Of a DNA stretch of 64,000 nt, positions 10,337 to 21,712 are shown in pieces (positions within the stretch are counted from its first letter, which is position 1; each line of letters begins with the position of its first letter). The notes beneath the pieces are model-generated. The model saw only the letters and a list, made by a program, of their open reading frames with translations, made no database searches and was not told the DNA's origin. Origin of the DNA: Batillaria attramentaria (lineage: Eukaryota > Mollusca > Gastropoda > Batillariidae); the NCBI GenBank assembly GCA_018292915.2, contig JACVVK020000317.1, positions 347,501-411,500 of the forward strand, given 5' to 3'. The position numbers were made by a program, and so were the translations under genes.

Positions 10337-10541
10337 AGTGAGACTTAGTAGGGCTTCGTACGGAGAACTTCGCTGAGCAGCGTAACCCACTTGCATGTAA
10401 ATTAGGCACGTTACGGGTACCATTAGCTAATCGCAGCGCGTTAGCAGCTCGCGGTCTCTGCCGTGTGAGCCTAATTTACATGTAAATGGGTTACGCTGCT
10501 CAACGAAGTCCTCCGTACGAAATCCTACTAAGTCTCACTAT
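10335..10541. repeat. Long inverted repeat, ~73-bp arms, ~61-bp loop
   Basis: Arm 10335-10407 (TTAGTGAGACTTAGTAGG ... TGTAAATTAGGC) is complementary, with a few mismatches, to 10469-10541 (GCCTAATTTACATGTAAA ... CCTACTAAGTCTCACTAT). RNA from either strand would fold into a strong hairpin. It may be a foldback element or a hairpin-RNA locus. No TSD was found. Confidence 0.8.
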
Positions 10542-10666
10542 TAAACGAGATGAAAAGTCGTAGGAATAAGGGGACAGGAAGAAGAGAAGAAAGGAGAAGA
10601 GAACATATCAAACTGTACTTATGGTCTTCTGTCACGAAAGGATGTGTGTTGTGATGTTTTTACTAT

Positions 10667-10917
10667 GGTTTTCTGGTCCTTTTCTCCCCCATTATTTTAT
10701 TTTATTTTTAAATTAATCAATCAATTAATTTATTTATTTGTTTTATTTTTATTATTTTTTCCCCCGCGCCGTGTATGTCAGTGTGTCAGCAGAGTTAACT
10801 TTTGTTTGTTGAAGTTATGTCCCATTTGTTTGTGTCCTGAGGAAGGCGAAACGTTGACCCGTGCCGTCCTTTGTGAAAGCTAAGTGGTTTCTGTCCCTTT
10901 TATGTCGCTTTTATTTG
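10667..10917 (+). repeat. Dispersed repeat 'E', partner of 58640-58805 (minus)
   Basis: TCTGGTCCTTTTCTC, GTTTGTTGAAGTTATGTCCC, CTGAGGAAGGCGAAACG, CGTCCTTTGTGAAAG and GGGACAGAAACC (minus sense) occur in the same order on the opposite strand at 58640-58805. This copy has about 100 bp of extra T-rich sequence near 10685-10765. The CTGAGGA...GAAAC motif resembles the core of hammerhead ribozymes found in Penelope-like elements, but stem II is missing here. Confidence 0.7.
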
Positions 10918-11398
10918 TTGTACTACAGTCTAGAATGCGGTAGCGAGCGTGAGTTGACGGTGGCAACGGCCCCTCTGGGTGGACACATCGTAAATGTAAA
11001 AAAATTCTAAGTGGCGAAGCGACCCGATGATTCAATAACCTGTTGTACGGTTTGGAAAAGATTTTCTTCTTCCTCGAACACTCAGACAGGCACGCCAGTA
11101 GTCCTGATGAAGGCTGCAGTCCGTCGGAGACTCTCAGCCGAGCCGAAGATCTTCTCCCGCAACGGTGTGTCTGTAGGCCAGGTTGTCGCTCTTTGGGTCT
11201 GATGCGTTGGACAGTTTTGCAGGAGGTGATCAACTGTCAGAAAAGATTTTTATTTTGATGTATAGATTGGCTGGGGTTTCCTCTCATGAGGATATCGTCG
11301 CTGAAGCCATGCGGTAATAATGCTATCGTTAAGCTACGCGCATGATGAAACAAACGTGTTGACATTATTCTTAACCAGCATTCTGCCTGTGTGTGAAT

Positions 11399-11461
11399 TT
11401 AAAACCGCCTATGTGGTGGAAAAGGACGTTAAACCCCCAAACACCCACCCTTAAAACAGCC
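11399..11461 (+). mobile_element. SINE-A copy 7, tail-only insertion with TSD
   Basis: Only about 41 bp of the 3' tail is present (TATGTGGTGGAAAAGGACG to CACCC, 11410-11450). It is flanked by TTAAAACCGCC (11399-11409) and TTAAAACAGCC (11451-11461). The duplication shows it inserted in this truncated form, which is direct evidence of target-primed reverse transcription. Confidence 0.85.
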
Positions 11462-11668
11462 ATGAACTGAACAGAACCGGCAAGGAGCGGACGCGCTTAT
11501 AATTATATGAACTGCATAGTTATTCTGAATTTAACCTCGGGAGCTGTGACTAGCAAGTCTGTTAACATTTCTAGATCAGTGAAAAAAAGTCAGCTTAAAT
11601 GAGAATTGAAAACAGCCGCGAATCAAAAAGGTAAGAAACGGATGCACTCCTGAGAGATGCAAAGTGCG

Positions 11669-11838
11669 GATGGGTGGGTGTTTGGGGGTTTAACGTCCTT
11701 TTCCACCACATAGTGTGGTATCAAAGACGGCGCAACGATGAAAAAGCCAGCACAAATATTTGGCCCCAGCCGGGATACGAACTCACGACCCGAGCATTAG
11801 AAGTCCAACGCTCTACCATTCGACCACCCCGGCTCCCC
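11669..11838 (-). mobile_element. SINE-A copy 8, full length, TSD
   Basis: Complete minus-strand copy with flanks GATGCAAAGTGCG (11656-11668) and GATGCAAAGGGCG (11839-11851), one mismatch. The match to copies 1, 2 and 6 is close, so it belongs to the young group. Confidence 0.93.
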
Positions 11839-12184
11839 GATGCAAAGGGCGATGTGGTGGCTAGTATGAATGAACCTCCAAAGGTACGGACAGCAAGTCT
11901 GTTAACGCATCCATGCGAAAGAGTCCATCTGAACGAGAATTTCAAACAGTCACGAATTCACACAGTAAAGGGACAGGCGCACTCGTGAGAAATTTAACTG
12001 TAATCGAGTAACTATCTCGTCACTGTCACCCCGAATAAAATGCAGGTGTACGGTTCACCGAGTTATCTCCCTGGCCAACTTGCGCTAATTACTCCCCTTG
12101 CATCGCGCCTAAAAGATTCAATTAATTTTATCATTCGTCTTCCGAAATCGCCTGGACCCTCTAACCCCAGTGCTAACGGGGAGA

Positions 12185-12305
12185 CAAATGACGTGTCACG
12201 TCTTATCACGTGAAACGTGACGTCTGCACGTGCAAATCGTCACCTTTCGTAGGTCGGTCTGCATGCTGAACTGGTGTGCGTGCGTGTTACATGACGTCAG
12301 TGGCT
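12185..12305. promoter_or_regulatory. Cluster of ACGT-core sites (CRE/E-box-like)
   Basis: Within 120 bp there are ATGACGTG, GTCACGTC, TCACGTGA, CGTGACGTC, GCACGTGC and a perfect CRE TGACGTCA near 12292. Such a pile-up of bZIP/bHLH-type sites is much denser than surrounding sequence. No exon was recognised directly downstream, so promoter or enhancer use is inference. Confidence 0.4.
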
Positions 12306-12499
12306 TACCGATGATACATCAACAGTGACGTAAGGTCCTAAACTGCGTAATCACAAGCACATGTGTGAACTTAGAGCTTAGCAGGAACCTGAACTGCTGC
12401 AAGGACAGACAACGTGGAAGACCGTACCGACGATAAACGTAACAAGTACATGTATTAATTTGTGGCAAAATAAACGGAGACTCCGGTGCTCCCAAGCTT

Positions 12500-13290
12500 T
12501 GATATAATTTTGACTGTATTGTGGCTTTAAAAGCCCCTTGGGATCAGAGCCGGTAATAAAAATCTTCTTGGCAAAAAAATCTTCTTGGTTGCTCGAAATT
12601 TCTGTGGCCGGTAACAGTAAACATGAGGCGGTCCGTACAGTTTAAATTTCCTGCTCCCGATTTTGTGAACTATCAACTGGACTGGAATGGCAAGAGTAGC
12701 CCAGAACAGAGTGCAATGGCGAAGGGTCGTCGATGGCCTATGCTCCACTTGGTTTGTTGGTTGGTTGGCTGGCTCGTTGGTTGGTCTGAGAATGGACCAG
12801 TTTCCAAGCGAACATTTTACATTACTCTATTACAAGTTGTACATGTTCAAATCACGTGTGGTACCGTGCCAGCAACTGATTTCACAGAAAAAAAAGGGTC
12901 AAACTATTATCCCAGCCTTGATACCAGCACGCAGAAACTTGACTCCTGCAACTGCTAAGCCAGGAAAAGTCCACCCCAACAACTATAACTTCTGCTCTAA
13001 ATAAAGAGACAGTTCATTCCAACCTCACCCGGTGCTCCATCAAAATCCGTTTAAGCCAACCCGGAAACGCCACACAATAGGGGTGGGCTTAGCGCGTGAG
13101 AAAGGCGTAATGCCCTTAGAAACGTCGACTTAGAGTTTCATGCCTCCCCGCTCCTCCCCGCTCCTCCCCCCTCCCCTTTCCCGGCTCCCCAAACGCGTTA
13201 ACGAAACACGGTGTGACAACAGTGACAGTGAAGATCAAAGAGTGTAGCTGCGTCGGTGTAGCGCCGCCCCCTAGTTGAGTTATGTCGCGT
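12500..13290. other. No gene recognised
   Basis: Several overlapping short frames occur (for example from 12623), with a (GGTT)n stretch around 12758-12785, but no splice-bounded exon or known domain. Pyrimidine repeats CTCCTCCCCG lie at 13148-13178. Confidence 0.4.
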
Positions 13291-13468
13291 GCAGACACAG
13301 GAACTGCTGTTTGCTGTCATTTAGCGTCGTCTTTATTACTCGGATGGTCTCGAAATTTGCCCCCCCCCCCCCCCAAAAAAAAAAAAAGTTACTGTGGCCG
13401 AGCCGGACGGACCAAATGATACATGTAGTTGCATAGACCGTGTTTTTATGAGCAAATTTTAAATTTCG

Positions 13469-13705
13469 TTTCCTCACAAGTAAACACAATGTAAAGCAGA
13501 TAGACACAATGGTATTATTGCCAATAAGTTAATTTATTTTTTTTTCTCTCCTAGTAATACATGTGTTTCGGTTACATTTGATTACTTGTGAGGAAACGAA
13601 CACAATATCCAGCAGATAGACACAATGCATTAAGATATTCTTACTTATAAGTTATTTTAATTTTTTCTATCTCCTAGTAATACATGAGTTTCGATTACAT
13701 GTGTT
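13469..13705 (+). repeat. Tandem duplication, ~115-bp unit
   Basis: TTTCCTCACAAGTAAACACAATG...AGCAGATAGACACAATG...CTCCTAGTAATACATG...TTTCG(G/A)TTACAT occurs twice in a row (from 13469 and from 13587). The left edge of the second unit is partly inverted (ACTTGTGAGGAAAC). Confidence 0.65.
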
Positions 13706-13786
13706 TTATTCTATCCTCTCTAGCTTTTATCAGCACACTAATTTTTGAAGGAAAAAAAAGAAGAACTCTCATAGTCTTAAATTTTA

Positions 13787-13938
13787 GAGTTTAACGTCCT
13801 TTTCCGCCATGTACGTCTGATATCAAAGACGGGGTAACGAGAAAAAGGTCAGCACAAATATCTGGCCCCAGCCGGGATACGAACTCACGACCCGAGCACT
13901 GAAAGTCCAACGCTCTACCATTCGGCTGTCCCGACTTT
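13787..13938 (-). mobile_element. SINE-A copy 9, diverged
   Basis: Minus-strand copy with tRNA-like head and body but no CACCC tail. It carries CTGAAAG instead of TAGAAG near the head. The divergence marks it as older than copies 2, 6 and 8. Confidence 0.8.
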
Positions 13939-14006
13939 CAAAATTTGACAAAACATTGGGACAGAAATTTTGAACAGTACTAAAAACCGGGTGGGATGAG
14001 TGTTCA

Positions 14007-14287
14007 GGGCCCGCATGTAAAAGTCGGGGTTAGGGAGTTTAGCCACCTCGAACTAAACTAGCTCTAGGGTTAAATTTTCTGTTTTTTTTTTTTTTGTTTT
14101 TTTTTTGTTTTAAACCAGGAAGCGGGTCCATTCCAGCAAGGTGCCCATGCCGTTATAGAAGGATTTTTGCCTTTCATTCTTCTCATCCTTAAAAAAAAAA
14201 AAAATTTAATGTTGTTTTGGGGTTTCTTTTGTCCTAGTCTCGGTTAGGCCAGTAGCCGTGGGTTAAATTAACCTCGAGTTTTACATA
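14007..14287 (+). mobile_element. GGGCCC-ended MITE, copy 2, right end lost
   Basis: It begins GGGCCCGCATGTAAAAGTCG and has the same order of blocks as the 5582 copy, then stops at TTTTACATA, where the SINE-A tail at 14288 begins. The terminal ACGGGCC is missing, so a SINE-A insertion or deletion removed that end. Confidence 0.78.
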
Positions 14288-14442
14288 GGGAGTTTAACGT
14301 CCTTTTCCACAACATATGGGTGATTGATAGACGAGGCAATGGGAAAAGGCAGGTATAAATATCTAGTTCCCAGCCAGGATTCGAACTCACGACCCGAGCA
14401 TTGAAAGTCCAACACTGTACCATTCGGCTATCCCGGTTCCAC
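14288..14442 (-). mobile_element. SINE-A copy 10, diverged
   Basis: Minus-strand copy abutting the truncated MITE. The head reads GGAACCGGGATAGCCGAATG. The body has a changed GTCTATCAATCACCC segment and the CACCC tail is absent. Confidence 0.78.
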
Positions 14443-14471
14443 AGATATGATAATAAGACTAATATTATTAC

Positions 14472-14968
14472 CGGCCCCCGTAGTGTAGTGGTTAGCACTT
14501 TGGACCATGGACCGGGAGACCCGGGTTCGAGTCCCAGCCTAGGCAAGCGGGATTTTTCCTATCTAGGTCGGCTCCTACCCAGAGCGGGTGTGCTATGGGC
14601 CCAATGGGGAGGCTATTGCCACACAGCCGAGATTCACCTACTTCACGGATGCAACTTTGGGGGTGCTTCCCTTGGTATGACACGTCTTATGATGTGGATG
14701 ATTACACGACCGGCACCGCAGGTGCCGTAGTTCCCGGACCTGGTGAACGCCGGGATATTTATGACAGGAAGCGTGGGATGCGGCCCTGTCCCGCAGTCCC
14801 GAACCACACGGACCTCCATGGCATCATCATACCATCATCCTCATCTCTATCATCATGCATAATAAAATTTGCCCCAGCTTTCGAGCCCTCCGTGGATTCC
14901 ACCCATGACCTGGGAGGAACACCACTGGAGCTGGCAAAAAGAGTTGGGGCAGCAAAAAAAGAAAGAAA
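14472..14968 (+). mobile_element. SINE-B copy 2, near full length
   Basis: Starts CCGGCCCCCGTAGTGTAGTG (A box), B box GGGTTCGAGTCCCAG near 14525, and a ~350-bp body including GTGGATGATTACACGACCGG and ATCATCATACCATCATCC. It ends in an A-rich tail. TATTATTA lies just outside both ends (14463 and 14969), a likely TSD. Confidence 0.88.
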
Positions 14969-15803
14969 GTATTATTAGTATAAATTATAGTACAATGTAG
15001 TAGTAGTAGTAGTATCTGTGACGAGTTGCGTGTGCAAGCGGCTTCTAAGAATTCGTTTGGGGAGAAAACTATGACAGTACAGGTATTTTGGGATAACAGT
15101 AGTTTAGTACTCCCGCACACGCTGCCAGAAAACGCGGTCAGGAGGGAACGCGTAACGACTTGGCTACAAGCCAAGGGAGAAGGGAAGACCGACGGTACTG
15201 AAGATGAAACTGGTGCACGCGCGAAAGTATTTAGTGTTTAGTAGAATAAGGGACCGAGCACTCAATTGTAGAGGGGTTACAGGGTTTAGGGCAATACTTG
15301 TGATTACAAAGAATAATGGTAGTTTAAGATATATAAGTTTAATTCTATTGTGATATTGAATTATAAATAATGGTTGATTTGTTATTGTGTTGAGGAATTG
15401 ATTTAGATGACTAGATGATGTAAAATAACCTAGTTTACCTGTAGGTTCTAATACTATGGTCGGACCACACTCTGGTTGCGGGTTGTAGACAGGGTCCTAG
15501 ACTTATTTGGTGATGCGGTTAGTACCGCAGGGTCACGTGACTTAGTGTGAGGGTAAAAGAATGTAATACTTTGGGGTAGAGGAGACTTGCCACGGGGACG
15601 GGAACCAGGGTAGATCCACAGGGCACAAGCTGAGGGAAAGGTATAGTATTAGCATGAGTATGTATTGATTAGATAGTTAGTAGTTAATAAAAAATGTTCC
15701 ATGGGAAATACTCTTCTTTTCTACTTCTGGTGTCTCTTCGTAAAGTAAGTGTTGTCAGATTTGTACTTGTAGTTCTGTCTTGTCTGTGTCTGTGGCATGC
15801 TAT
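14969..15803. other. No gene recognised; weak open frame at 15026-15241
   Basis: A 71-codon frame at 15026-15241 reads like mixed-composition protein (for example RRERVTTWLQAKGEGK), but I find no homologue, acceptor or donor that supports it. (TAG)n lies near 14997-15012. Confidence 0.3.
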
Positions 15804-16005
15804 CTCTTAGGAATATGGGGGGAGCCGGGGTGGTCGAATGGTAGAGCGTTGGACTTCTAATGCTCGGGTCGTGAGTTCGATCCCGGCTGGGGCCAAATAT
15901 TGTGCTGGCTTTTTCATTGTTGCCCCGTCTTTGATATCACCCTATGTGGTGGAAAAGGACGTTAAACCCCTAAACACCCACCCACCCACCCTCTTAGGAA
16001 TATGG
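15804..16005 (+). mobile_element. SINE-A copy 11, full length, perfect 15-bp TSD
   Basis: CTCTTAGGAATATGG is duplicated exactly at 15804-15818 and 15991-16005. The element 15819-15990 runs from GGGGAGCCGGGGTGG to (CACC)n. This is the cleanest insertion in the window and a good reference copy. Confidence 0.96.
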
Positions 16006-17221
16006 ACACCAACACTAGACACGCACATCCCCGCATTACATCGTGGCGATGTCGGTCACATTTTCTGGTGGAGATGCGGGGTATGACAACGGAATCCAAG
16101 AGGAATCCTTCACTATAGAGAGGGCTACGCCGCCTTCAGGACCCGGATGCATCCAGCGGGAGTCCGGAGGGAATACAGGCTACGTACCAGAGATGCAAAT
16201 CTGGAGGAAAACGCTATATATTCCTCTTACACATAACGCTGCAGATGACACCCTAGAAATGCTTTAAAATTCACCAAAAAAATTCACAAAAATCAGGCAG
16301 CCATAGACTCATGCGTAGAGGAAATTTAAACAAATTCCAATGTTCCGTTTTTTAGCAATGTTGGCAGCGACCACATACCCCCTCATTCCACGGTCGTCTG
16401 CTGGCTCCTGTGCCAGCCGCGCATGAATACAAATAGTCCACAAGCCAGCCTCATTTTCCCCTAATTTTACTATTACCTGGCATGAAACTTGTTTACAAAG
16501 CCAACAAAAAGCACCAGATTGCCATTGTTTACTCTGCACACAAATTTTAAAAGGGGCAAAGATTTTCTACTATATTTAGCCGAGTTCTTACTAAATGCCC
16601 CGGAAGCTAATACCGTCGCGTAGCCGAACAGTGTCAATGTGGTCACTACGGAGCGAGTTTTCCTGGGAAGCAGATCTTCAACCCGTGCAAGATCGACGCG
16701 ATCAATATACTATAGCCACACAGACATTATCAACCCACGCGATGCGCGCATGAGTGTGTCGTGCGGGCACCCCAGTCACCCTAATGGCTCGTTAGCATCA
16801 ATACAGGTGAAGATCCCTTACGAATAGTCCTTAATATATACTGAATTATCAAGTTGCCACTTGCTCATCTTGTCAGTGTGAAACCGTATCACTTGGGAAC
16901 GAATTAAGTTATCATTATGGCGATTAAGCAGTATTGTGTGATGTTGCTGTGCTAATGATCCTAGAGGAGACGGACATCAGTCAATATTTGTTTGTCCCCT
17001 TTAAGGATCGGTCATGGAGTCATATTACGTATATATACATATACTCACTGCTAAGCCACCCCCCCCCCCTCATCACCTTACCACCCCCCTCCCTCCCCTA
17101 CTTCCTTGTCGTAACAGCATGTTGTCATTCATAGGCATGAACCACTTCATGACCGAGCCGTATGTCCAACAGCTGAGGACAGCTTCTTATGGGACGGGAG
17201 GAGATTTAAGAAAAAAAATGT
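16006..17221. other. No gene recognised
   Basis: Short open frames only. A C-run at 17061-17096 follows (AT)n near 17030. No splice-bounded exon is supported. Confidence 0.4.
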
Positions 17222-17572
17222 ACCGGCCCCCGTAGTGTAGTGGTTAGCACTTCGGATCATGGACCGGGAGACCCGGGTTCGAATCCCATCCGAGGCAAGC
17301 GGGATTTTTCCTACCTAGGTCGGCTCCTACCCAGGGCGGGTGTGCTATGGGCCCGATGGGGAGGCTGTGGCCACACAGCCGAGTTTCACCCACTTCACGG
17401 GTGTGACTTTGGGGGTGCTTCCCTTAGTATGACACGTCTTATGATGTGGATGATTACACGGCAGGCACCGCAGGTGCCGTAGTTCCCGGGCCTGGTTAAT
17501 GCCGGGATATTTATGAAAGGAAGCGTGGAATGCGGCCCTGTCCCGCAGTCCCAAACCACATGGACCTGTCAC
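17222..17572 (+). mobile_element. SINE-B copy 3, 3'-truncated
   Basis: The head CCGGCCCCCGTAGTGTAGTG and the body match the 14472 copy up to CCACATGGACCTG, where similarity ends near 17570. The last ~140 bp and the A-rich tail are absent. Confidence 0.85.
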
Positions 17573-17885
17573 AAAACTCACATACCGCTCTATCGTATGT
17601 GCTTTCTTCCAAATTTTTGGCGACGGCAAGCTCAAAGAAACATAATTTCTCTGCCAGCCAGTCCCGGAATTTGTTATTTCTTGAATATCCACAAGAGAAG
17701 ACATCCTATCTGCAAAAGAATTTAGCTTTGAAAAGAATGAACGGAACCAGTGAATGTGTTGCATGTCAGGGACCACACGCCATGTCCATTGCTAAGTCGA
17801 ATACACGTTTATGATTCACTTACGGGAAGTCTTGTTCGTTTCCACACTTTTTATTCACCTCATGTTCTTTCGGTGTACGACTCTC

Positions 17886-18031
<146 letters not shown>

Positions 18032-18299
18032 GTAAGCTGCTAGAAATGGATGTCCATGGAAAAAATGAAAACAAAGAGAAATACTGGAGTGGTTGATAAT
18101 AATTTTAAAAAAGAACCTATGAAGAATGTACGCTCAGCCCAGTTATGAAAAAAAAGGAGATGGTTCAAGGTTCCAAAAAAAAAAAAAAAAAAAAGTGCAC
18201 ACACCCAATGCCTTGTGCAATTTAACTCTTTTCCTACCAAGTAAGTCTGGGGTTGTTAACCAGTGGCCTCATCAAAAACAATCATAATTAATTCAGGAA

Positions 18300-19270
18300 A
18301 TACGGGAACACAGAAAGCAGAATACGGAATACGGAATGAGGAAAACAATACGGAATACAAAATGCATAGTACGGAATACAGAATACGGAATGAGTACGGA
18401 ATGCCGAAATCAAAATCCGGAATGCGGAGTGCGGAATACGGAATGCCGAATGAGAATGAGGAACTGAAACAGTACGGAATACGGAATGAGGAAAACAATA
18501 CGGAATACGGAATGAGGAAAACAATACGGAATACGGAATGAGGAAAACAATACGGAATACGGAATGAGGAAAACAATACGCAATACGGAATGAGGAAAAC
18601 AATACGGAATACGGAATGAGGAAAACAATACGGAATACGGAATGAGGAAAACAATACGCAATACGGAATGAGGAAAACAATACGCAATACGGAATGAGGA
18701 AAACAATACGCAATACGGAATGAGGAAAAAAATACGCAATACGGAATGAGGAAAACAATACGGAATACGGAATGAGGAAAACAATACGCAATACGGAATG
18801 AGGAAAACAATACGCAATACGGAATGAGGAAAACAATACGCAATACGGAATGAGGAAAACAATACGGAATACGGAATGAGGAAAACAATACGCAATACGG
18901 AATGAGGAAAACAATACGCAATACGGAATGAGGAAAACAATACGCAATACGGAATGAGGAAAACAATACGGAATACGGAATGAGGAAAACAATACGCAAT
19001 ACGGAATGAGGAAAACAATACGCAATACGGAATGAGGAAAACAATACGCAATACGGAATGAGGAAAACAATACGGAATAAATACTACGGAATACGGATCG
19101 CGGAATATAGAATATCAAAAATCAGTAATATATTGAATGCGGAATACGGAATATGGAATCCAGAATCCAAAGTACGGAATAACACTGAGAATATGTAATA
19201 CGGAATACAGCATACAAACTACGGAATGCGGAATGCAGAATGCATAACTGATACGGAATACGGAATGCAC
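18300..19270 (+). repeat. 26-bp minisatellite, ~23 units, with degenerate flanks
   Basis: The core unit is AATACGCAATACGG plus AATGAGGAAAAC (26 bp), repeated almost perfectly from about 18480 to 19076. A second version has GGAA for GCAA. The flanks (18300-18480 and 19077-19270) hold scrambled TACGGAATA fragments. Because 26 is not a multiple of 3, all three minus-strand frames stay open for over 200 codons with the same SSFRIAYCFPHS-type peptide. These are not genes. Confidence 0.95.
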
Positions 19271-19418
19271 AGTGCAGAATGTACAGTGCAGAACAAACAC
19301 ATATTCACGCACGTACACATCAAAGTTTACTTTGTAGTGACAAAACATACGTGAACACACAGACAGACACATTACATTATGGACTGAGATTAGCAGTGTG
19401 TGAAACGACAGATTTCTC

Positions 19419-19528
19419 CCAACTTTGTGCTGGCTTTTTTCATCGTTCCTCCGGCTTTGATATCACCCGTATGTGGTGGAAAAGGACGTTAAACCTCCAA
19501 ACACCCACTCACCCACCCACCCAACTTT
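19419..19528 (+). mobile_element. SINE-A copy 12, 5'-truncated, TSD
   Basis: Starts inside the body (GTGCTGGCTTTTTTCATCG) and ends in a CACCC tail. CCAACTTT flanks it at 19419-19426 and 19521-19528, so it inserted already truncated. Confidence 0.85.
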
Positions 19529-21170
19529 TCAAACATTCGCCAAGACAAGCACTCAAAGAGAGGCATACCCATTCGCTTCCACGAAACTCATGGGCCTCTG
19601 AAAAGGACTGTTTGCTTTGATCTGGAAGTTGCATACGGATAACATGTTAGACCACCCTTCTTCAAACTTAATCAGCCATGCTGTGGGAAAAGGCCAATTT
19701 TCTGCCCAAGTGTCCATCCATTTCAATATTTACCCTTTGATGCCCTAACTCGAAACGAAATTACCAAGTACCCACGCAGCGCTTGTCTCTTGGAGTGGAG
19801 GTCTGTGCTGCTCTTCTGTGGAACAACACACCCTGCGACCACTACCCGTCAATAGCGAGTGCCTGTCGAGAGCAACCACCCGCCATGTGGCGATCAATGG
19901 CTTTGGAGACGACCAGTGGAATCGCTCGGTTGCTATCACGTGACCCGACACCTCGAGTGCTTTACGCGTAATAAACCACGCCCCATAGTTTGGCAAGTGG
20001 TAGTAGATGAGTGTTGAATGGCGTAAGACGTGGGTGCCGACTGTTCTGGTGGCTATGTCTCGGAAGTGACTGAGACTGGTAAAAATCGTGGCGAGTTTTT
20101 GTCAAGTGGTCATCCTTGGCATTCCCCTTGTTCAAGTCGGCTCTGGCTTGCAGCTGAACCTGAAAATGTTGTGCAGCTTTGTCATCTTCGTCGTCAAATT
20201 TAGTTTGGGGGCGACGTTCTTATGTTTGGAAGAAATGTTTGAGTTGAGTTGATTGGAGGACAACTGGCTGGATGAACCAATACAGTCATGAATGCAGCGG
20301 CTGCATTTGAATTATAAAGTCAATAATCGATAAAACAAACAGACAAACAAACAAACAAACACACACAAAAAACCCATGTAATTAGAATAATAAAGAAAAT
20401 TATGCCTACTCGTCATAGCCCTAATGTCCTAATTAAACGAATAAACACGTTTTATGTTCTATCTGCCTGAAATCATGAATATGCAAAAATGTATGCGTGC
20501 GCGTTACAGTCATGATTAAATGTAGGATGATTTTACTGTTTATTTATCAGTATTATGAATGTTCCGATTTCACAGTCTATCACGGCCAGTCTCAGTTTGC
20601 CAAATAAACATATAGCGATTTTTTTTATCAGCAATGAATAGACAGCAGCAAAAAAGTGTCTACCAACCAACCAACCAACCAACAAACAAACAAACACACA
20701 AACAAACTCTTTGGGCTTTTTTTTTCAATAAAATTTTTATAATCAAACATCAGATTATAAAGAGGAAACATCGCCCATTTGTTACAACAGTTCGGAGTAC
20801 GAACATCACAGCCCGATTTCGATAATTCACAAATTCTAGCGAATCAAACACAGCCACACTCAAGTAAGGCACCACACAACATGGAGGCTTCGCGCCCTTT
20901 CTGGCGAGTGGCCTCCCTTCCATTTTAACACCTTCTTGGCGGGAGCGGCTGGACACTACCCCCAAAGCACGCCGCCCTAGCAGGCATCGGGAGTCAAGTG
21001 GCTAATTTCCACTTTTGATTCGCGACAAAAAGTTCGTCCCAGAAACAGGGGGTCATAATGAAGTAGATTTGCGCCCCCTTGAGCCTGGAACACAGAGAGG
21101 GGTTGTCCTATAACTGACAGTGCCGCATCTGTGGAAGTCCCTCAGTTGATCACAGACCTTCGATCAGGAA
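19529..21170. other. No gene recognised
   Basis: Contains (CAAA)n/(ACAA)n near 20340-20370 and 20665-20705 and unremarkable sequence. I see no splice-bounded exon, and short frames near 19745-19996 have no support. Confidence 0.4.
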
Positions 21171-21340
21171 ACAAGGCAGTGAGTGTCGGTACTAGCAAAA
21201 CAGTTCATGTAAGGGTGTAGGTTAATTGAGTTAGATCGTCGGGAACTGTTGACCATACAGTAGGAAAGAAAGACTGCTATTGTATTGACTCATAGAGACA
21301 GAACCTGTCGATGACAAATTCAAGCTGCGAACTCTTTAAC

Positions 21341-21402
21341 ATGTCTGTCCGTCAACCACTTGGAGAATTGAACCCGGACCTTCTAAGATATGCTGTCGAA
21401 AG
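21341..21402 (+). CDS. Candidate first coding exon, duplicate A
   Basis: ATG at 21341 opens a 20-codon frame, MSVRQPLGELNPDLLRYAVE plus two bases (phase 2), ending exactly at AAAG|GTAAGTTT. The peptide is not recognised. The strong donor, ATG context AACATGT and conservation in the neighbouring duplicate suggest a real first exon, but no matching downstream exon was found in the window. It could be part of an unrecognised mobile element. Confidence 0.35.
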
Positions 21403-21650
21403 GTAAGTTTCTTATTATTTATTGTTTGATTTCTGTGTGAATGTGTGTCCATTTATCACCAACTGTTTGGAATGTAAGAAACAAGGCATTGAGTGTCGGT
21501 ACTAGCAAAACAGTTCATGTAAGGGTGTAGGTTAATTGAGTTAGATCGTCGGGAACTGTTGACCATACAGTAGGAAAGAAAGACTGCTATTGTATTGACT
21601 CATAGAGACAGAACCTGTCGATGACAAATTCAAGCTGCGAACTCTTTAAC

Positions 21651-21712
21651 ATGTCTGTCCGTCAACCACTTGAAGAATTGAACCTGGACCTTCTAAGATA
21701 CGCTGTCCAACG
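21651..21712 (+). CDS. Candidate first coding exon, duplicate B
   Basis: The duplicate reads MSVRQPLEELNLDLLRYAVQ plus two bases and ends at ACG|GTAAGTTT. It differs from duplicate A by G8E, P12L and E20Q and a silent TAT/TAC change. The frame, length and donor are kept, as expected for mutually exclusive or alternative first exons, though low age could explain it too. Confidence 0.35.

Noticed and set aside
10837..10852. Functional hammerhead ribozyme
   Set aside because: Stem II is absent in this copy, and no complementary stem I flanks are visible. Reported only as a relic-like motif.
18480..19076. CRISPR-like regular repeats
   Set aside because: The units are contiguous without unique spacers, and the genome is eukaryotic.
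18256..19118. Three long minus-strand frames (213-276 codons) with periodic peptides
   Set aside because: They are the same 26-bp minisatellite read in three frames. There is no start context, splice site or non-repeat sequence.
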